DNA of 64,000 bases from Dictyophora rubrovolvata (Eukaryota; Basidiomycota; Agaricomycetes; Phallales; Phallaceae): assembly GCA_029959195.1 (NCBI GenBank), contig CP114124.1:1993102-2057101 (forward strand), in the 5' to 3' direction. Of this stretch, positions 36,924 through 49,735 are shown one piece after another. The position numbers and the translations under genes were made by a program. The notes beneath the pieces were generated by a model that worked only from the letters and a program-made list of their open reading frames with translations, searched no databases and was not told the origin of the DNA. How positions within the stretch are numbered: the first letter of the stretch is position 1; every line of letters begins with the position of its first letter.

Positions 36924-38057
36924 GGCGATGACGCAGAGAGGAGGGAACCCTCTGATGTGTTCCCATAGATAACATACCCGTTTTTATGGTAATGCTCTGT
37001 TACAAGCATTTCTTCTGGACAGAACATGACTGCCTATTTTCGACAATCGTCCTTATGGTGCTCCAAACAAGCCCCGGATTTTAGTCAACCGACTGCTAAT
37101 GAATAGTAAGTGAAGCCTAATTCGTGACTTCCGCGGTAACGACAAGACCATATAGGCTAGATAACGAGCAATATCATGGCGTCAAAGCAGGCTCATGCAA
37201 TGGCAAAGGAGAATTTGCTTTCGGAAACTGCATGCGCTCAGTATATAGTAAGCAAAAAACGCAACTTTACCAGCTCACGCCATTGACGTAAAGTTTGGCA
37301 TAATTCATAATTGGATCAACAAAGACCTTGTAAGGTTGTTTTAAAATGGACTTTGTCTTTGCTGAAGCGTCTGATTTTTTCGCAGTAGTTTGCTCGTAAG
37401 GTTATATGGGCGGACTTGTACAAAATCAGCAATCTGGAAGAACGGATGGCCTAGGAGATGAAAATGCCAACGAACTTGGAAAAAAAGTAAACCACACCTT
37501 AAAGGATATCCTTTTAGATACCATTACAGGGAGAGTTGAAGCTCTGAGGTGCATATGTTCCCTAAAGCGTTAAAAGAGTAAAGCTCCTTGTCCTGAACCG
37601 GATATTTTGAACACTAATTGATTAACAAGGTTCAAGGAGAAAGGAACCGGTCGAAATAAGACGAACCCCAAAGGATCACATAAACCTAGCAGTTTCAATC
37701 TTTCCAACTAGAAGAAGTATATTATGTAACTTGAAAGGCAAGAGTCAAGACAAGTGACCACAGGAAATAGAACTATCTTCAAAGTTAGAATGCAAGAAGA
37801 CAACTACGAAGAAACAAGCGGAGTTTAAAAGCCTTATTGTGCGCCAGTAAGTATGTTAAATGTATTGATATTTATTATATGCAATGAACAGACGAAAGCT
37901 CTAAACAAAGCAAGCTTGACAGCAATACATGGAAAAACATAGCGATGCGGTAAAGTACGTGCACAATGCGTCCCGCAGAAAAGCCAGTGTGAAATAATAT
38001 GCAGAAAAAAAGAAAAGAAAGCATTTGGTATCATGAAGAAAAAAGAAAAATTTGCGT
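36924..38057. other. Intergenic, no gene seen
   Basis: The first part is the protease promoter. From 37050 to 38050 the DNA is AT-rich, with only short frames and no recognised feature. Confidence 0.5.
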
Positions 38058-40237
38058 TCAGTCTAACCGTGTCAAATCAAGTTTCATAGATGGAATGCGG
38101 AGAACATTAGCCTTAGGATCACTATTCGAGTGTTTGCGTAGGCGGAGCAAATTAACAGGCGAATGATTGGCGTATGCGAAGGCGTCTAAGCCGATCCAAT
38201 AAGGCATGCACCCATCTTCGGAGCTTCTCGACGGGGAAAGACTATAAAATCCGTTAGACGAAGATGAAGAAAAAGGAACAAGAGGCGACTGATGAAGCGT
38301 ACCGGTATTCGTCATTACCCACAGACCAAAGCGCCATCTTCTTAGTCGGTCTTCCTTGAAGCGTCTCTAGCGCATCTGTCCCATTGATATTGTACTCAAC
38401 AGCATAAAGCGATCCGTCGTTTACTTCAAGCTCAATTGTTGTAGATTTATCGGTGCTGATCCAACGACCGCCGAGTTGTTTATCTACTTCCTCGGCGAGA
38501 ATATCGTCAAAGGCAGGCATAAATTCTTTGATTGCTAGATCGGTTATGTCCCCCACTAGAGCATTTTTTCCGGTTGTAAGGACTAATATTGCTGCTGAGC
38601 GGGTTGGAATTAGTGTAAAGCCGGCTTGGTGAGAGATAACATCTCCAACTGTAACGATAATTGAGACGGAGAGAGAGAGAAATTTTTTGAAAGGAAGATA
38701 CGCACGTTTTTGATATATACTGATAGTTTTGTTTTTAACATTCGAGTTTTTATTGGAGGAATATTTTTGTCGAAATATTTCCCATGGCATTCCGACAGCC
38801 GTGTAACCATCCCATTCGTTATGGAGGGGCCTGAGCCATTCACGCATCACAACTGGAGGAAGTGGAGCGTTTTCGCCGGAAGGATTCAGTAAGGCTTTGG
38901 CGAGAAGGACGAAATCGGACAATGATGAAAGTTGACCGACTGCAGGATTGGTTACTCCAAAATCCAAGAACTATGTATAAACATTAGTGAAAGAGTAAAA
39001 AAAAATGGCTGAACTGAAGCGTTACCGTCTCGTTAGGTTGGACAAGAGAAACCGCGGCGTTATGTTTATGTTCACTAGAAACGAGAAAAGCACTATCGGT
39101 GAAACCTAAAGGCCCAAAAACATCTCTTTCGAGCAATTTAGCATGCGAAAGTTCTTGTTTTCGATGTTCGTGCATTTTGTCCGCAATACGATTTACGAGA
39201 CCGAGGAGAGCGTAACCGGTATTTGAATAAACAGGGTATGTGTAAGGATCAGCCACCCACGCGTTATCATCTAAGGCGTCGAGCAGGACTGCTCGACTGG
39301 GAATAGGCACGCCGCTGTACGGGGGAGGGCCTTTGCCCTTGAGAGTTTTTGGCCAGTTATGCGTAGCATCGCCCGGGGGCCAGTCTCGCCCAATGCCGGA
39401 CATGTGAGAGAGTAGTTGACGGATTGTAATGGAGCTTATCGTATGTGAATTGGGGGATTTAGGGGATCTCATTTCTTCTATATAGTTAGATGCAGGGTCA
39501 TCTCTGGAAAGAGAATTCTTGTTAGTGAAAGGAACGTAAGAAAAGTCAATGGAACTACCATACAAGTTCAACGCGCCCTTTTCTCTCAAAATAAAAGTCT
39601 CCAGGGCAGTGAAAAGTTTGGAGACACTCGCGATGCGGTACATAGAGTTACGGTCCACCTGACGATTCGATGATGTGTCGTTAGCTTTGAGAGGGCCGTG
39701 GAACGCCTCAACAAGAGAACCTTGAGGAGTGACAACTGCAATTGCGACAGAATCGATATCCCCCGTTTTTCTCTTTTTTTCATAATATTTGTGAAGCTCA
39801 AGTTTGAAAGATTCTATCGCATCACGAATTTGAGGATGCCGGCTGGTCGAGGGGGGATCGACAGAAAATAGATTTGGTAGGGGTGCCGGACATACATCAG
39901 ACGCGGCAACCGATGGGAATGGTGATGGCGGAGGAGCGACGGGAGAACTGAGGGTATAAAAGGTGAAGTATACCATGATGGCATTAAAAAATAGACTAAA
40001 CAGTAGGATAGTGGTATATGATCGACCTCCTCTACGGAGGCCAGAGGTAGGCTGGGTCGAACTCGAGGAGTTGTTCGTGTCTCTTCCAGGAGACTTTCCG
40101 TTGTAATTATTATCCAGCGTTGAGTACATTAAAGGAGTAGTGTTGTGAGGAGAACGCACAGAGTTTGGTAAAGGAAGATATATGTTTTGAGGACGCCACC
40201 ATCCTCGCAATGATGTAACCAGAGAGCTCATCACCAT
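38058..40237 (-). CDS. Membrane-anchored serine beta-lactamase-like hydrolase
   Basis: This is a class C beta-lactamase / penicillin-binding-protein-like serine hydrolase. In fungi this fold covers esterases, peptidases and transferases. ATG 40237 starts a cytosolic Ser/Pro-rich N-terminus. One helix follows (TILLFSLFFNAIMVYFTFYT, about residues 78-97), predicting type II topology with an extracellular or lumenal catalytic domain. Motifs are RIASVSKLFTALE (SxxK nucleophile) near 39630, PVYSNTGYALLG (YxN) near 39230, and SHQAGFTLIP (HxG) near 38630. Exons join across introns near 39010-38967, 38730-38650 and 38300. It ends LRIPSMKLDLTRLD at 38058. All three catalytic motifs look intact. The substrate is unknown. 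Confidence 0.8.
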
Positions 40238-42141
40238 GACGGTAGCTGTTGGTCAGTGGAGCGGACCTGGACACTCGAGCCCTGTTATATGGTATGGACC
40301 CCACCACGTGATCGCAGCCTGGAGGTGGAGAGGAGTTTGAATATCTGGAGGTGGACGGGATGTGCGTGAAAATAGCAAATAAATGAACTTGACCCAGCTA
40401 ACTTGGCTGATCAGATAGTTGCCAGATAGAAAGAAAATGAGCGCCGTTTGGATATACTTCTAAATGACTGGCCAGCAAAATTGTATCAAATCAGTAAAAG
40501 GAGAAATGGCAAAAGTAAGGAGTAGATAGATAACGGATTTCTGTCTGAACACCGCCCCCAGCGCATCCAAAACAGACGATAGCCAGGAACCCGCCCATTA
40601 TACTTAACGCTCAAAAACCAGGGCTGGTCACAGACTCACAGTCACACTAACAGTTAACCCACTTTTTGAAGTTTCATCCTCAGTTCATCGACTCCGTACT
40701 TAAAGCTTGAAATTCATTGCATTTTGGTGTCGCCTACATCAAGGGTGGTTTGGATATTGGGGTGGCAACATGGTATGACGAACAATTGTACACCTTGAAT
40801 GGCTGGTATCTATTATTGAATATCATTGGCTTTCATAATAGTCGTTTGCCCCCGGTCACCATACAAGAAGTATCATTTTATTGTGCCAAGTGTGGCAATC
40901 GTGATTCACGCAGCACGCAGCTTTCAAGTCTCCGAGTTATGTGTTCTCACAGGGTTATACAATTAAGCCTCTGAATAGAGTCAATGCCAACCACCTCGCT
41001 GTTTTGAACTCAAAACGAACGTCCTACGTCGTGCCGAAGTCCGTTATAGGCTTTAATTTACATATATCGCTCTATCAAGCCTAAAACCTGCGATGTTTCC
41101 TCATGGACGAATTCTGCTTCCGAGTGTGATCAAAGAACTCTCACTTGATTATCACCCAAAACGAACTTCCTATTAGGCCTTTCAGCTCTTTTTCATTTCG
41201 ACTAAATACTGGTGGAGCTTTAAACATCTCGCTTGCAAAATGACTTCTCGTTTCGCTCTTTAATTTCTCAATTGTTGCAATTGTCTCGAGTCACTAGTCA
41301 TTCCTAAACGAAACTGAAAACGTCCGAAGGCTTCAATACATCGCTAAGGGAACTGTTTCTGTTCATTCGTGGCCCAAGCTCCGTGCGAAAGCCCCTAGGT
41401 GACGAATGTTATGATGTTGGGTCATTTCAGTCAGTTTATCAATCTGTAGACGTCAATGTATCATTTCTAATCAAATTACTGTACGTCACGGCCCTGGGAG
41501 TGCCATGAAGCTGGGGCCGCTACCTTAGCCATTTACTAAATGACGGATCACCTAACATTGTTGCTATACCACAATCATGATTCCAAATACTGGTCCAGCG
41601 GTTCGCCTTCTTACGGACAATAAAGCCATACGTTAGCCATCGAAGTCGGATTTTGTTTTTCTAGAAAGCTTGCACAGGAAACACAAACGATCATCCAGTG
41701 AGGCAATGCATTTCTCTAGTTTCCAAGCATTATGTACGCGTCTTGTGATGTTCTATAACCGAGATCGTTTGATCGGTCGACTCGCCTTTCTCTTTCTCAT
41801 AATTTCAAATAGGAACGTAGAAACGCGCCACATTTCTGGCTTATTTCAAGTACGTTCTGTAGCTACTATCTGAGTAGTTGTCAAGCGAATCTGAAATCCA
41901 TCTTCTAGTAATGTGTAATGATAAAGGCGACCAATTCCGCGACGATCAATGTTCCTAAGCTTGCTCAAAAAAAAAAAAAAGCTAGAGCTAAAGGTAATGC
42001 AACTATTTCTTTCGTTTATCAGTACGGGCCTTAGATTCTATATTAGATACACTTTCCCCGTCGACCATACTAAATATATGATCCGCACGACAAGTATATA
42101 AACCTCACTTTTGAAATGCATTTCTTCTTCAAGGGTGAAGT
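40238..42141. other. Gene-poor stretch upstream of DUF6533 copy 2
   Basis: No gene is recognised in 1.9 kb. An A13 run lies near 41969. A TATATAAA-type sequence at 42096-42103 (gtatataaacc) is a plausible TATA element about 40 bases before the DUF6533 start. The ATAAAGCCATAC string at about 41621 also occurs at about 46531, upstream of copy 3. Confidence 0.45.
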
Positions 42142-43855
42142 ATGTTTAGCACGCTGACAATCAATAACTCGATCCCAACAGCCCAGCTAGAGTTGAGTGA
42201 AACTACGTATGGTCTTTTTCCTTTTGCGTAGTATTCTCCTATTTGATAGCTATCCACCAGTCATTTGCTCTCTTACGCATGCGTCATAGGTTCCGTGCTA
42301 TATGCTTATGATTATTGTGTGTAACTATCTAGAATTTGACCATATTCAAAAGACTGACGGACATCGATTCTAGCATTGACGTTGGACAGAGAAATCGAAT
42401 TAGTCTGGAAACGAAGGCTTACTCTACCAACGTTGCTCTATGTTTTCTTGCGCTATTCAACATTTTTCGAGATAATATTCTCCATAGGTAAATAGAACAC
42501 TCCCTCGAATGCCATATTTCACATCTAACTTTAGAATTTCGGACAGGAACTTTTGTTCCCCAGGTATATAAGGTAGTAAATTAGATCTAGTTTTTGATTT
42601 CTGTATTACTCTCAGGCTATATGCTAAGAGTAACTTTCTTTTTAGCTTCCGTAAGCGGTTCTCTCGTTGACGTTTAAGCAGGAGGCTCAATCAGCGATAA
42701 CTTCAGCTGCTTGGTGTTGATCATAGTTGCGGGAATAGCGGACTTCTGTATTATCTCAAGTGAGTTCCCTCTTTTGGCTCAAAGTATCTAGCTAATAATA
42801 CACTTGAGCTATCGGTGGTGCGTCCAGATTTAGGACGCGCTCACAACAACTTCTGTAGTAATCAATCATAACTCCTGCTAGCTATCATATCCGTTCGAAT
42901 TGTGGCACTATACAATCGGAATAAATACGTCATAGTGATCTTAGTACTGGTAAACATGGCACAGATGGGGATCCTTGTCTATATTCAAGGTGTGTTGGTC
43001 CCGGTTCCTACTACTAGTATGTGTTATAAAGGTACTGCTAACAAAAATCAACCTGGTTCTTCCAGCCGGAACCAAACCTCAATCTATCAAGGATGGGACA
43101 TGTAAGTATTAGTGCATAACATCCCCATTATAACCTACACTTCTCAACGGTTTTATTGATTAGTCCAGTGCCTATTGGACAATACTACCGTTCCTGCGGC
43201 TTGCAGTGAGTGACTTTGCGTTTGTTTGAATGGAATTTCTTTCTCATTTTACTAGCAAAATTATGGTGGATCCCACTCATTACCGAAACCTTTCTGCTCG
43301 TTTTAACTCTGGTTCGATTGTATTGGCTACGAAGACGCATATCAACGCTTCCACCATTTCTTCAATTGATTACACGAGACGGAATCATGTATTATCTCAT
43401 AATCTGCGTGGTTTATATACTAAACATTTTGAATCACTCGGTATGTTTTTCCCTTTCAATTTTCCTCAATAAAAAGATTGTGCTGAAAAAACTTCAGTAC
43501 AACGTAGACGCTTTGAAACTGGCCGGAATATAGTATGTCTTCTAGTAAACTAACCGAATTAAATTTATTTATTTGAACTCCCATGCCTAGTCTAGGAGTA
43601 ACCCTTCCCGCGTTAACGACATGTCGTCTCACGTTGAACTTGCAGTGTATCAGCTACACTAATTCGTTGACATCTGGGTACTACAGAGGACCAGGGACCG
43701 AACGGGGTTTATTTACGACCCGCCCTTCCCGATTCAAGTTTACGTCGGTGGACGTTGCTGCATGGTTAACTGGAGAACGTTGGGGACTGCTTGAAGGTGA
43801 TACTTCGGCATCAGGAAACTCATCGACAGGGCAAGAAGCACCACAGTCACAGTAG
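42142..43855 (+). CDS. DUF6533 multi-pass membrane protein, copy 2
   Basis: Same family and subgroup as the genes at 20429 and 46664. The ATG at 42142 reads MFSTLTINNSIPTAQLELSE, parallel to MFSILSILHPTAQSE in copy 3. After two introns the core reads SYACVIGSVLYAYDY, then LTLDREIELVWKRRLTLP, then TLLYVFLRYSTFFEIIF. Later helices include CLVLIIVAGIADFCIIS near 42740, AIISVRIVALYNRNKYVIVI near 42900, LWWIPLITETFLLVLTLVR near 43265, and DGIMYYLIICVVYILNILNH near 43400. The final exon is GVTLPALTTCRLTLNLQ, followed by a polar tail with AAWLTGERWG, ending at 43855. The function of the family is unknown. Confidence 0.8.
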
Positions 43856-44052
43856 TATGGAGGCTGGCTCTTTTGCGAATTTGATTCTCATATTACTATT
43901 CATCTTTTTCCTTGCCACTCTGCCTCTAATCCATCTTTACTATTGTAGTATAGCGTAGTACGGTTTTTTGTTCCTCATTACAAAGCTAGTCGTTAATCAT
44001 ACGTTTCACTGGGGAACGCGTTAAATGGTGAGACCGGCATCACATATGTCAA

Positions 44053-44155
44053 GTTTGACTCGCACCTAGGTGTCAGAGTGGTAGCAGTAAATCAATGGTC
44101 CGGGGGACCGTCCTCAGGCTGCTCATATTTGCCTGACAGTAAGTGCGAGGCAAAC
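44053..44155. other. Nested inverted repeat / candidate structured RNA
   Basis: Complementary blocks nest in order. GTTTG (44053-44057) pairs with CAAAC (44151-44155). CTCGCAC (44059-44065) pairs with GTGCGAG (44143-44149). TGTCAG (44071-44076) pairs with CTGACA (44133-44138). AGCAG (44083-44087) pairs with CTGCT (44119-44123). GGTCC (44097-44101) pairs with GGACC (44105-44109) around a GGG loop. The outer arm of 13 positions has one mismatch. It has no T-arm, so it is not a tRNA. It could be a small RNA gene or a tiny foldback element. Confidence 0.45.
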
Positions 44156-44613
44156 ATGCGCCAAGTCACCGTGTGGTCCATCTATTACATGTGTCGCCAT
44201 CTTAAACAGGATACCATTCTAATACTGGTAGGTACAGTGATCCTAATTTATCAGTAATAGGTACGCGTTGCACTCTCCTGACTTTTTCTGCTACCCAACA
44301 AAACTTCAAATTTGGCGCAGTATTGACCATTGGATGATCCTTATATTGCATGTTAAGCGTCGTGTGACAAAGGGATTGCAATTTTTCGGGTTTCTAGTCG
44401 ATTGGTATGACTCGGCTAATTTTTATGAGATCTAACCAGGCACGGGCTAAATTGGGAGTTTGGACCCCGGAACCATGATCAACCGTGTATATAGCGCAAT
44501 AAAGTAATTACTAAGACTTTAAAAAAGCTCAGTTTCGTTTAGATAGAGGCTTAATTGACCAATAAGAAATAACGAAAGGCGCCGATAGGAAAGTTCAGCC
44601 AAACAAAAAGGAA

Positions 44614-44690
44614 GGAGCGCGAATCGAACCCAGGGACACTGAACAAGCAACATTAGCGCTTGACCGTTAAGATACTATCACTAATGCTCA
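44614..44690 (-). tRNA. tRNA-like segment, probably a tRNA-Ile(AAT) pseudogene or SINE head
   Basis: On the minus strand the 77 bases carry an A-box-like TAGTATCTTAACGG, a stem AAGCG/TGCTT enclosing a 7-base loop CTAATGT (anticodon AAT), and a B-box GGTTCGATTC. The acceptor arms TGAGCAT/GCGCTCC pair at about five of seven positions and the T-stem pairs poorly, so a functional tRNA is unlikely. Confidence 0.4.
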
Positions 44691-46663
44691 TTCATAGAAA
44701 TCATAATATATGACACGATTCTATTTGGACAAGTTTCGACATATTGACATGTCCACCCTCTACAAAATAAAATAGAATACAATGCGACGCAAAACTATCA
44801 AATGCGTCTCCTACAATTAAAGAAATTATGAGAAAATCCGATGACGCTTAATCCACAACAGTCGGAAAACGCGTTGAATCGACCTTTTTGAGTTTTATTT
44901 GTTCTATTTCAATATTGATAAATAACGTAAGATTTATGAGCACTAATATTTATCATTGTACATCGTTTCAATAACCAAGAATACCCTCTTATTTACGATC
45001 CTTTGCTGTTTAGCCGTCTTTGCTCTTCACTCGCCGTTCTTCACTTCACCTCCGGCCTATTCTCTCGATTCACAAACATGAAATTCGTCTATATCACTCA
45101 TATAAATCGTGTTCCGGTCTATTATACCCAAATTCTCCCGCCAAATGCCAAACCTCCTCGGTTTTGTCAAAACATTCATTCAAACGAACCATAAGGAGAT
45201 GAATTACATAGCGGTGAGACGGTTATTTATTCAAACAATACACTAAACTACATTACGAATATTCTAAAGGGGCAGTGGCAGGGGTCAACTTTGACAGCCG
45301 AGGAACGCCCACCGATTGATGGGATCAGTCGTACCAATCGACTGTTCACCGCAATTGTTCTGCCCGGGCCCGTTCCCGATTATCACGACGAACTTTCTGT
45401 TACATAAACCGTGTACATCGTGTTGCTCCGGTATAGTATGAAAAAGATGGTAAAAAGTAAGCGTTCAAATGGTATCAATTTAGATTTAAACTTGAAAATT
45501 TGAAAGTTTTTCGGCTTAACATTTCGAGACATGCTTTCCGATTCGGAATCATCATGATGTTCAATTATTTCTAAGCGCTTAGCGGAGTTCACATTGTTCT
45601 GCTCCATTCTTCCGTTTCCAATCCGTTTCTTTTTCTTCCGACTTGATAATTTGTGCAGTATTTGAGCTGAAGAGGTGCCATTCCCTGTGTGAACTCGTAT
45701 CGACTTCCGTCAAGAAGCCCCGGTTTGTAACAGAGGGGATTATCAAAAACAAAAAAGGGACGGTATGGAGCCAGAGCATTTACGATCTCGATTAGCCTAG
45801 CCCCTCCGAAATTGTTTCCTCGACAGACACACCTTGTACTAGTAGTAGCGATGTCGGCGCGATGCACGGAGTCGGATAAGCATCAATGCAAAGCCTAGTA
45901 CTGAAGTACCTATGCGTTGAGTTTGCAATACTTGTTTTTTTAAAATAGATCTTTTGGGTTAATTTAGGCAACGTTAACACAGGTCCGTTGAATTGGTTAT
46001 TCTTACGTAAATTGGTTTTCGTTCAGAGGCTTGAACATCAGATTTAGATTCAAACTGAAGATGAAGATATTGTTCGATCCCATATTGTCTACTCTTCGTC
46101 GAATACCAGCATAAAGAACAAGAAGTATTTGGTCTTGATTGCTCGTCTCCAAGGCTGTTTATGATAGTTTATTTTTATCTTACAAGTATGTTCGGAAACT
46201 CGGTCGGAAGAGATTGGTGAGCCTTTCGTCATAATTTCAAATAACCAGGAATATTTTGCATTTCTGGCTTTGTTGTCCATGATTGCTGTCAACCAATAAA
46301 TCGACAGGTCTTGGCGTTCAAACGTTCACCTAGTAATATCAACAGCCGATCCTAATTCGGCCTATGGTCAACGAGTGCCAGCGGCTAGTACTCTCAAAGA
46401 TTAACCAGTGAGCGATGGCTATCATGTGCCGCTATTTTTATACTACACGCGAGCTCGCCCAGTTTTTCGCTTGTCGACTGGGTCTTGGTTTGACAACTCT
46501 ATTGGATCTACGTTTCGCTTCAGCCATAAAGCCATACTATGCAAAATACTAGCGTGCCTTTGCGACAAAATACTGAAGGATTAATTGGTTCCAGACTTTG
46601 GGGTTTTTTTTTTCAGTGTATATATATTTCCTTCCTCTACAAAGGCTCTTACCTGCGTGAAGC

Positions 46664-48300
46664 ATGTTTAGCATCCTGAGTATCCTCCATCCAACCGCTC
46701 AGTCAGAGACAGCTTATTTGTATGTCCTTCTCTTTTTTTCTCTTTTGTGTATTTTTCACCAACAAAATAGTCGCTTGCTTTCTTATGCATGTACCATGGC
46801 TGCGGTGTTATATATTTATGATTATTGTACGCGCGAACCATTCAACGCTTTGGCTCTCGAGTGGTAAGAAGCTTACGGATGAAACATCAGTATTGACCCT
46901 CGAAAGGGAAATTGAATTGATTTGGAAGCGACGCTTCACTCTTCCAACGTTGCTTTATATCTTCTTGCGTTATTTGTCATTTTTTAACTTGATTTTCTGG
47001 CCAGGTGAATGGATGAGTCGTACTGTGTTTATGTATATTCAACACTAACTTCTGGGGATATAGGTCCTTTCTTTCCTCCTACGCCGGTGGTAAGTTTTTT
47101 TTTTCGTTATATATATATGTTTACATACGTTTTGATATCTTCCCTTTCTCGGCTATCGTAAGTGCTCTCCTTATTGACTGCAGTAACGTTCTGGATGAAT
47201 GTTGTTGACTCTTAGTTGCGAGACTTCAACCCTAATCGTAGGAATCACAAACTTTTGCATTATCTTTTGTGCGTTTGGGCACGAGACATTTTGTGTAACT
47301 AAATTTCTCATCATCTCTAATATTTAGTTATCAGCGGTATGTTCCATTCTTCAGGCCAAAACTCATAACTAGAAACAGTTCATCAAATTTGTTAGCTATA
47401 ATGTCTCTCCGAGTTTTGGCGCTATACGATCGAACCAAATTCATGGCAATCATTCTAGGTTTCATAAACCTAGCTCAGATAATACTGGTTATCGTACTTT
47501 ATACTTTGCGCAAGAAAAATCAGGTTTTTTTAGCGGGAATGACAATTGGCCCCGCCAGTTTTATTGATAATGAGCGATGTGAGTATGAACATTTCCTCCG
47601 CTATCGATGTCCTGAGTATACTCGATGTATTCCATCAGTTTGCCATTTCTATAACAATTCTACCTCCGAGTCATCACCAATATTTTTATGTAAGTGGACA
47701 GTGATTCGTTTTTTCATGGGATTATCATCTACTGATATACTGAATTGCTAGCGTGCATGTGGTGGATTCCTCTTACGGTCGATACCATCCTATTCGCTTG
47801 TACACTTGTTCAACTATATCGCCTACGGAAGCAGATGAGTTCGCCTTCACCTCTCCTTCAGTTGATTAAGCGGGATGGAATTTTCTATTATATCGTAATT
47901 TGTGTCGTGTATGTACTGAACATTCTCAGCCATTATGTATGTTTTCTCCTCCAAGCTCTTCTGTTGTTTCTCTCCTGAGCGATCTCTACCCAGGTCAACG
48001 TCAACGTGCTAAACATAGCAGGACCAAAGTACGTTGTACACTTATTTGAACGCTGAGTTCAATCAATATATAATATAACATAGTTTGGGAGTGGTACTCC
48101 CTGCCTCGACGGCCTGTCGGCTCACGTTGAACTTGCAGGATCTTTCGCCTTCCGGCTCTGACTATACCCCCCCAAGATACTACGGAAGGGAAACGGAATT
48201 GGGGATATTCACCACCCTCCCTGGAAGGTTTATGTCTGTAAATGGAAGTGCGTGGTTGACCGGAGAGCAATGGGGTCAACCAAATTGTAAATCGGGTTGA
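46664..48300 (+). CDS. DUF6533 multi-pass membrane protein, copy 3
   Basis: This is the closest relative of copy 2, 2.8 kb upstream on the same strand. The ATG at 46664 reads MFSILSILHPTAQSETAY. After the first intron comes RLLSYACTMAAVLYIYDY, then after the second LLTLEREIELIWKRRFTLP and TLLYIFLRYLSFFNLIFWP, the DUF6533 core. Further helices are IMSLRVLALYDRTKFMAIIL near 47400, CMWWIPLTVDTILFACTL near 47755 and DGIFYYIVICVVYVLNILSH near 47875. The last exon reads GVVLPASTACRLTLNLQD, then SAWLTGEQWG, and stops at 48298-48300. The function is unknown; the topology resembles seven-helix receptors. Confidence 0.8.
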
Positions 48301-49068
48301 AATCGTATCGGAAAAAATAGCGTAGCATTCGTGGATTTCGTCTAGTACGTACATAAATGATTCCAGTAAATGTTGCGTAATTATTTTCTATCTAGTAAAT
48401 CGAAAAGAAATGATAGTTAACGGAAAACAAAACTCTATTGAGCCCTCAAGCTGGTCCGCTTTACTGTCCTCCAGGTTCGTCGCACCATTGCATATTGTAC
48501 AAGTCGGATCTGGGCCGGGGGAAACCCCCAACTTGTGCCGACCCGCATATCTATAACCAAACGGACCCTATCATTGTGGAAAAATACGAGCATTAGCTGT
48601 TCCACGCCCTACCTCAAAAATAAATCCTTCTAGGAGGTGGGCGGTGCTTCAAAAGGGGTCATAAATGATCGCCGTTTTCCTGTGGCCTGCATTTAAATTC
48701 TGATTAAATTTCTTGTCTTTGAATCTCTGCTTGTATTGTTGAAAGTAACTCTGTTTAAAAATAGTTAGTACTACACAATGTCTGCCAACTTGGTCAGTTT
48801 TGTAAATGTGCCGGTGCAAGCCAGCCTAAGGTCGCTTATGAGGCACTCCGCGCTTTCTACAATACTCAGTTAGAGATGGGATATGGCAACTCAAACAAAG
48901 GCATGATGCCTCAAAAAGGGGTGCGATTTTAATTGAAGTACAAGTGAATAATAAATAAAATAGAACTCTTTACTCTCGTTGCATCCTGCGACAGCCCTTT
49001 GGAGAGAAAACGGTACAACCAAGCTTGTTTCGCAGACCCAGTTTGTACGACTAATAGCCATATTAGTC
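48301..49068. other. Intergenic, no gene seen
   Basis: A GGGGGAAACCCCC hairpin lies at 48517-48529 with flanking ACAAGT/ACTTGT arms. A 31-codon frame starts at 48778 with no recognisable content. This region also holds the 3' flank of the secreted-protein gene on the minus strand. Confidence 0.45.
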
Positions 49069-49735
49069 TTAACAGTCATAGTCATATTCGCTACAGTAAT
49101 CGCTGCCATCAGAGCCAAAATTGGATTCCCTGGAGTTGGATTCGGAGTTGGACTTCGAATTTCTATTACTCCCGATCTCGATACAAGTATTGCAATCGCT
49201 AAATGTAATGTTGACATTAGTCTCGTCGCTCGGCGGATTGGGTGTAGGGCTGGGTGTAGGGCTGCTCGGGACATCAGGTGCGGTGAGATTGGTTGTGGTG
49301 ACAATGGGTGTAGGGACACTGCCTATACCGGCAAGAACTTTGTTCGCACCGGCGCCTGCACCGCTGCCGCTGGTCTCAAGCTTTGCACCAACCCCACTAA
49401 TCACGGTCCTGCCTGCAATACTGCCTGCAAAGTTTAAGTAAGCGCCTTCACCTCAGTCGCAACTCAGAGCGGCCTGACTCACGAGGAGAGACATCCACAT
49501 ATTCTTCATCATTCCAGTTGGGGTCATCATCACTTGAACGGGGCACGATCGACAAGCCATGAAGCCAACGGGCCACGCGATTATTGGAACGGGAAATCTC
49601 GACCTCGGATGGCTCATCAAGACTATCATGATGCTCTGCGACAGCGTAATTAGGCAAGTAAGGGAGTGGCGAAGCAAACGTCGCAGATATGGCCAAAGTA
49701 GCATAAACGAGTAAAGAAACGCGAGGGAACAACAT
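49069..49735 (-). CDS. Small secreted protein, shared-leader family member 3 (left arm of an inverted pair)
   Basis: Two exons. ATG 49735 begins the signal peptide MLFPRVSLLVYATLAISATF, then ASPLPYLPNYAVAEHHDS. The intron is best placed at the GTGAGT within the VDVSP-R region; this joins to SIAGRTVISGVGAKLETSGS and gives the same frame as the paralogue at 51293. The middle is Thr/Pro-rich (SSPTPSPTPNPPSDE). The conserved end block is TNVNITFSDCNTCIEI, followed by a Ser/Asn/Glu-rich tail ending YCSEYDYDC at 49069. The tail differs wholly from the paralogue after this block. Secretion is predicted; the function is unknown. Confidence 0.65.

Larger units (their letters stand above)
43856..46663. 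other. Gene-poor stretch with two RNA-like elements
   Basis: Besides the hairpin at 44053-44155 and the tRNA-like segment at 44614-44690, I find no gene. Frames near 45003 (plus) and 45867-45383 (minus) begin with non-ATG codons or lack motifs. The last 50 bases hold a TATATATA element (46620-46627) before DUF6533 copy 3. Confidence 0.5.

Noticed and set aside
44097-44118. GGGGGACCGTCC resembles part of the HDV ribozyme P4 stem
   Set aside because: The rest of the double-pseudoknot consensus is absent. The match is short and likely chance.
45383-45867. Overlapping minus-strand frames
   Set aside because: The longest needs a GTG start, and none shows a domain or plausible splice partners.
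48499-48536. GGGGGAAACCCCC hairpin with ACAAGT/ACTTGT arms
   Set aside because: The arms are unevenly spaced (12 bases against 1), so a stable stem is doubtful. Kept only as a note.
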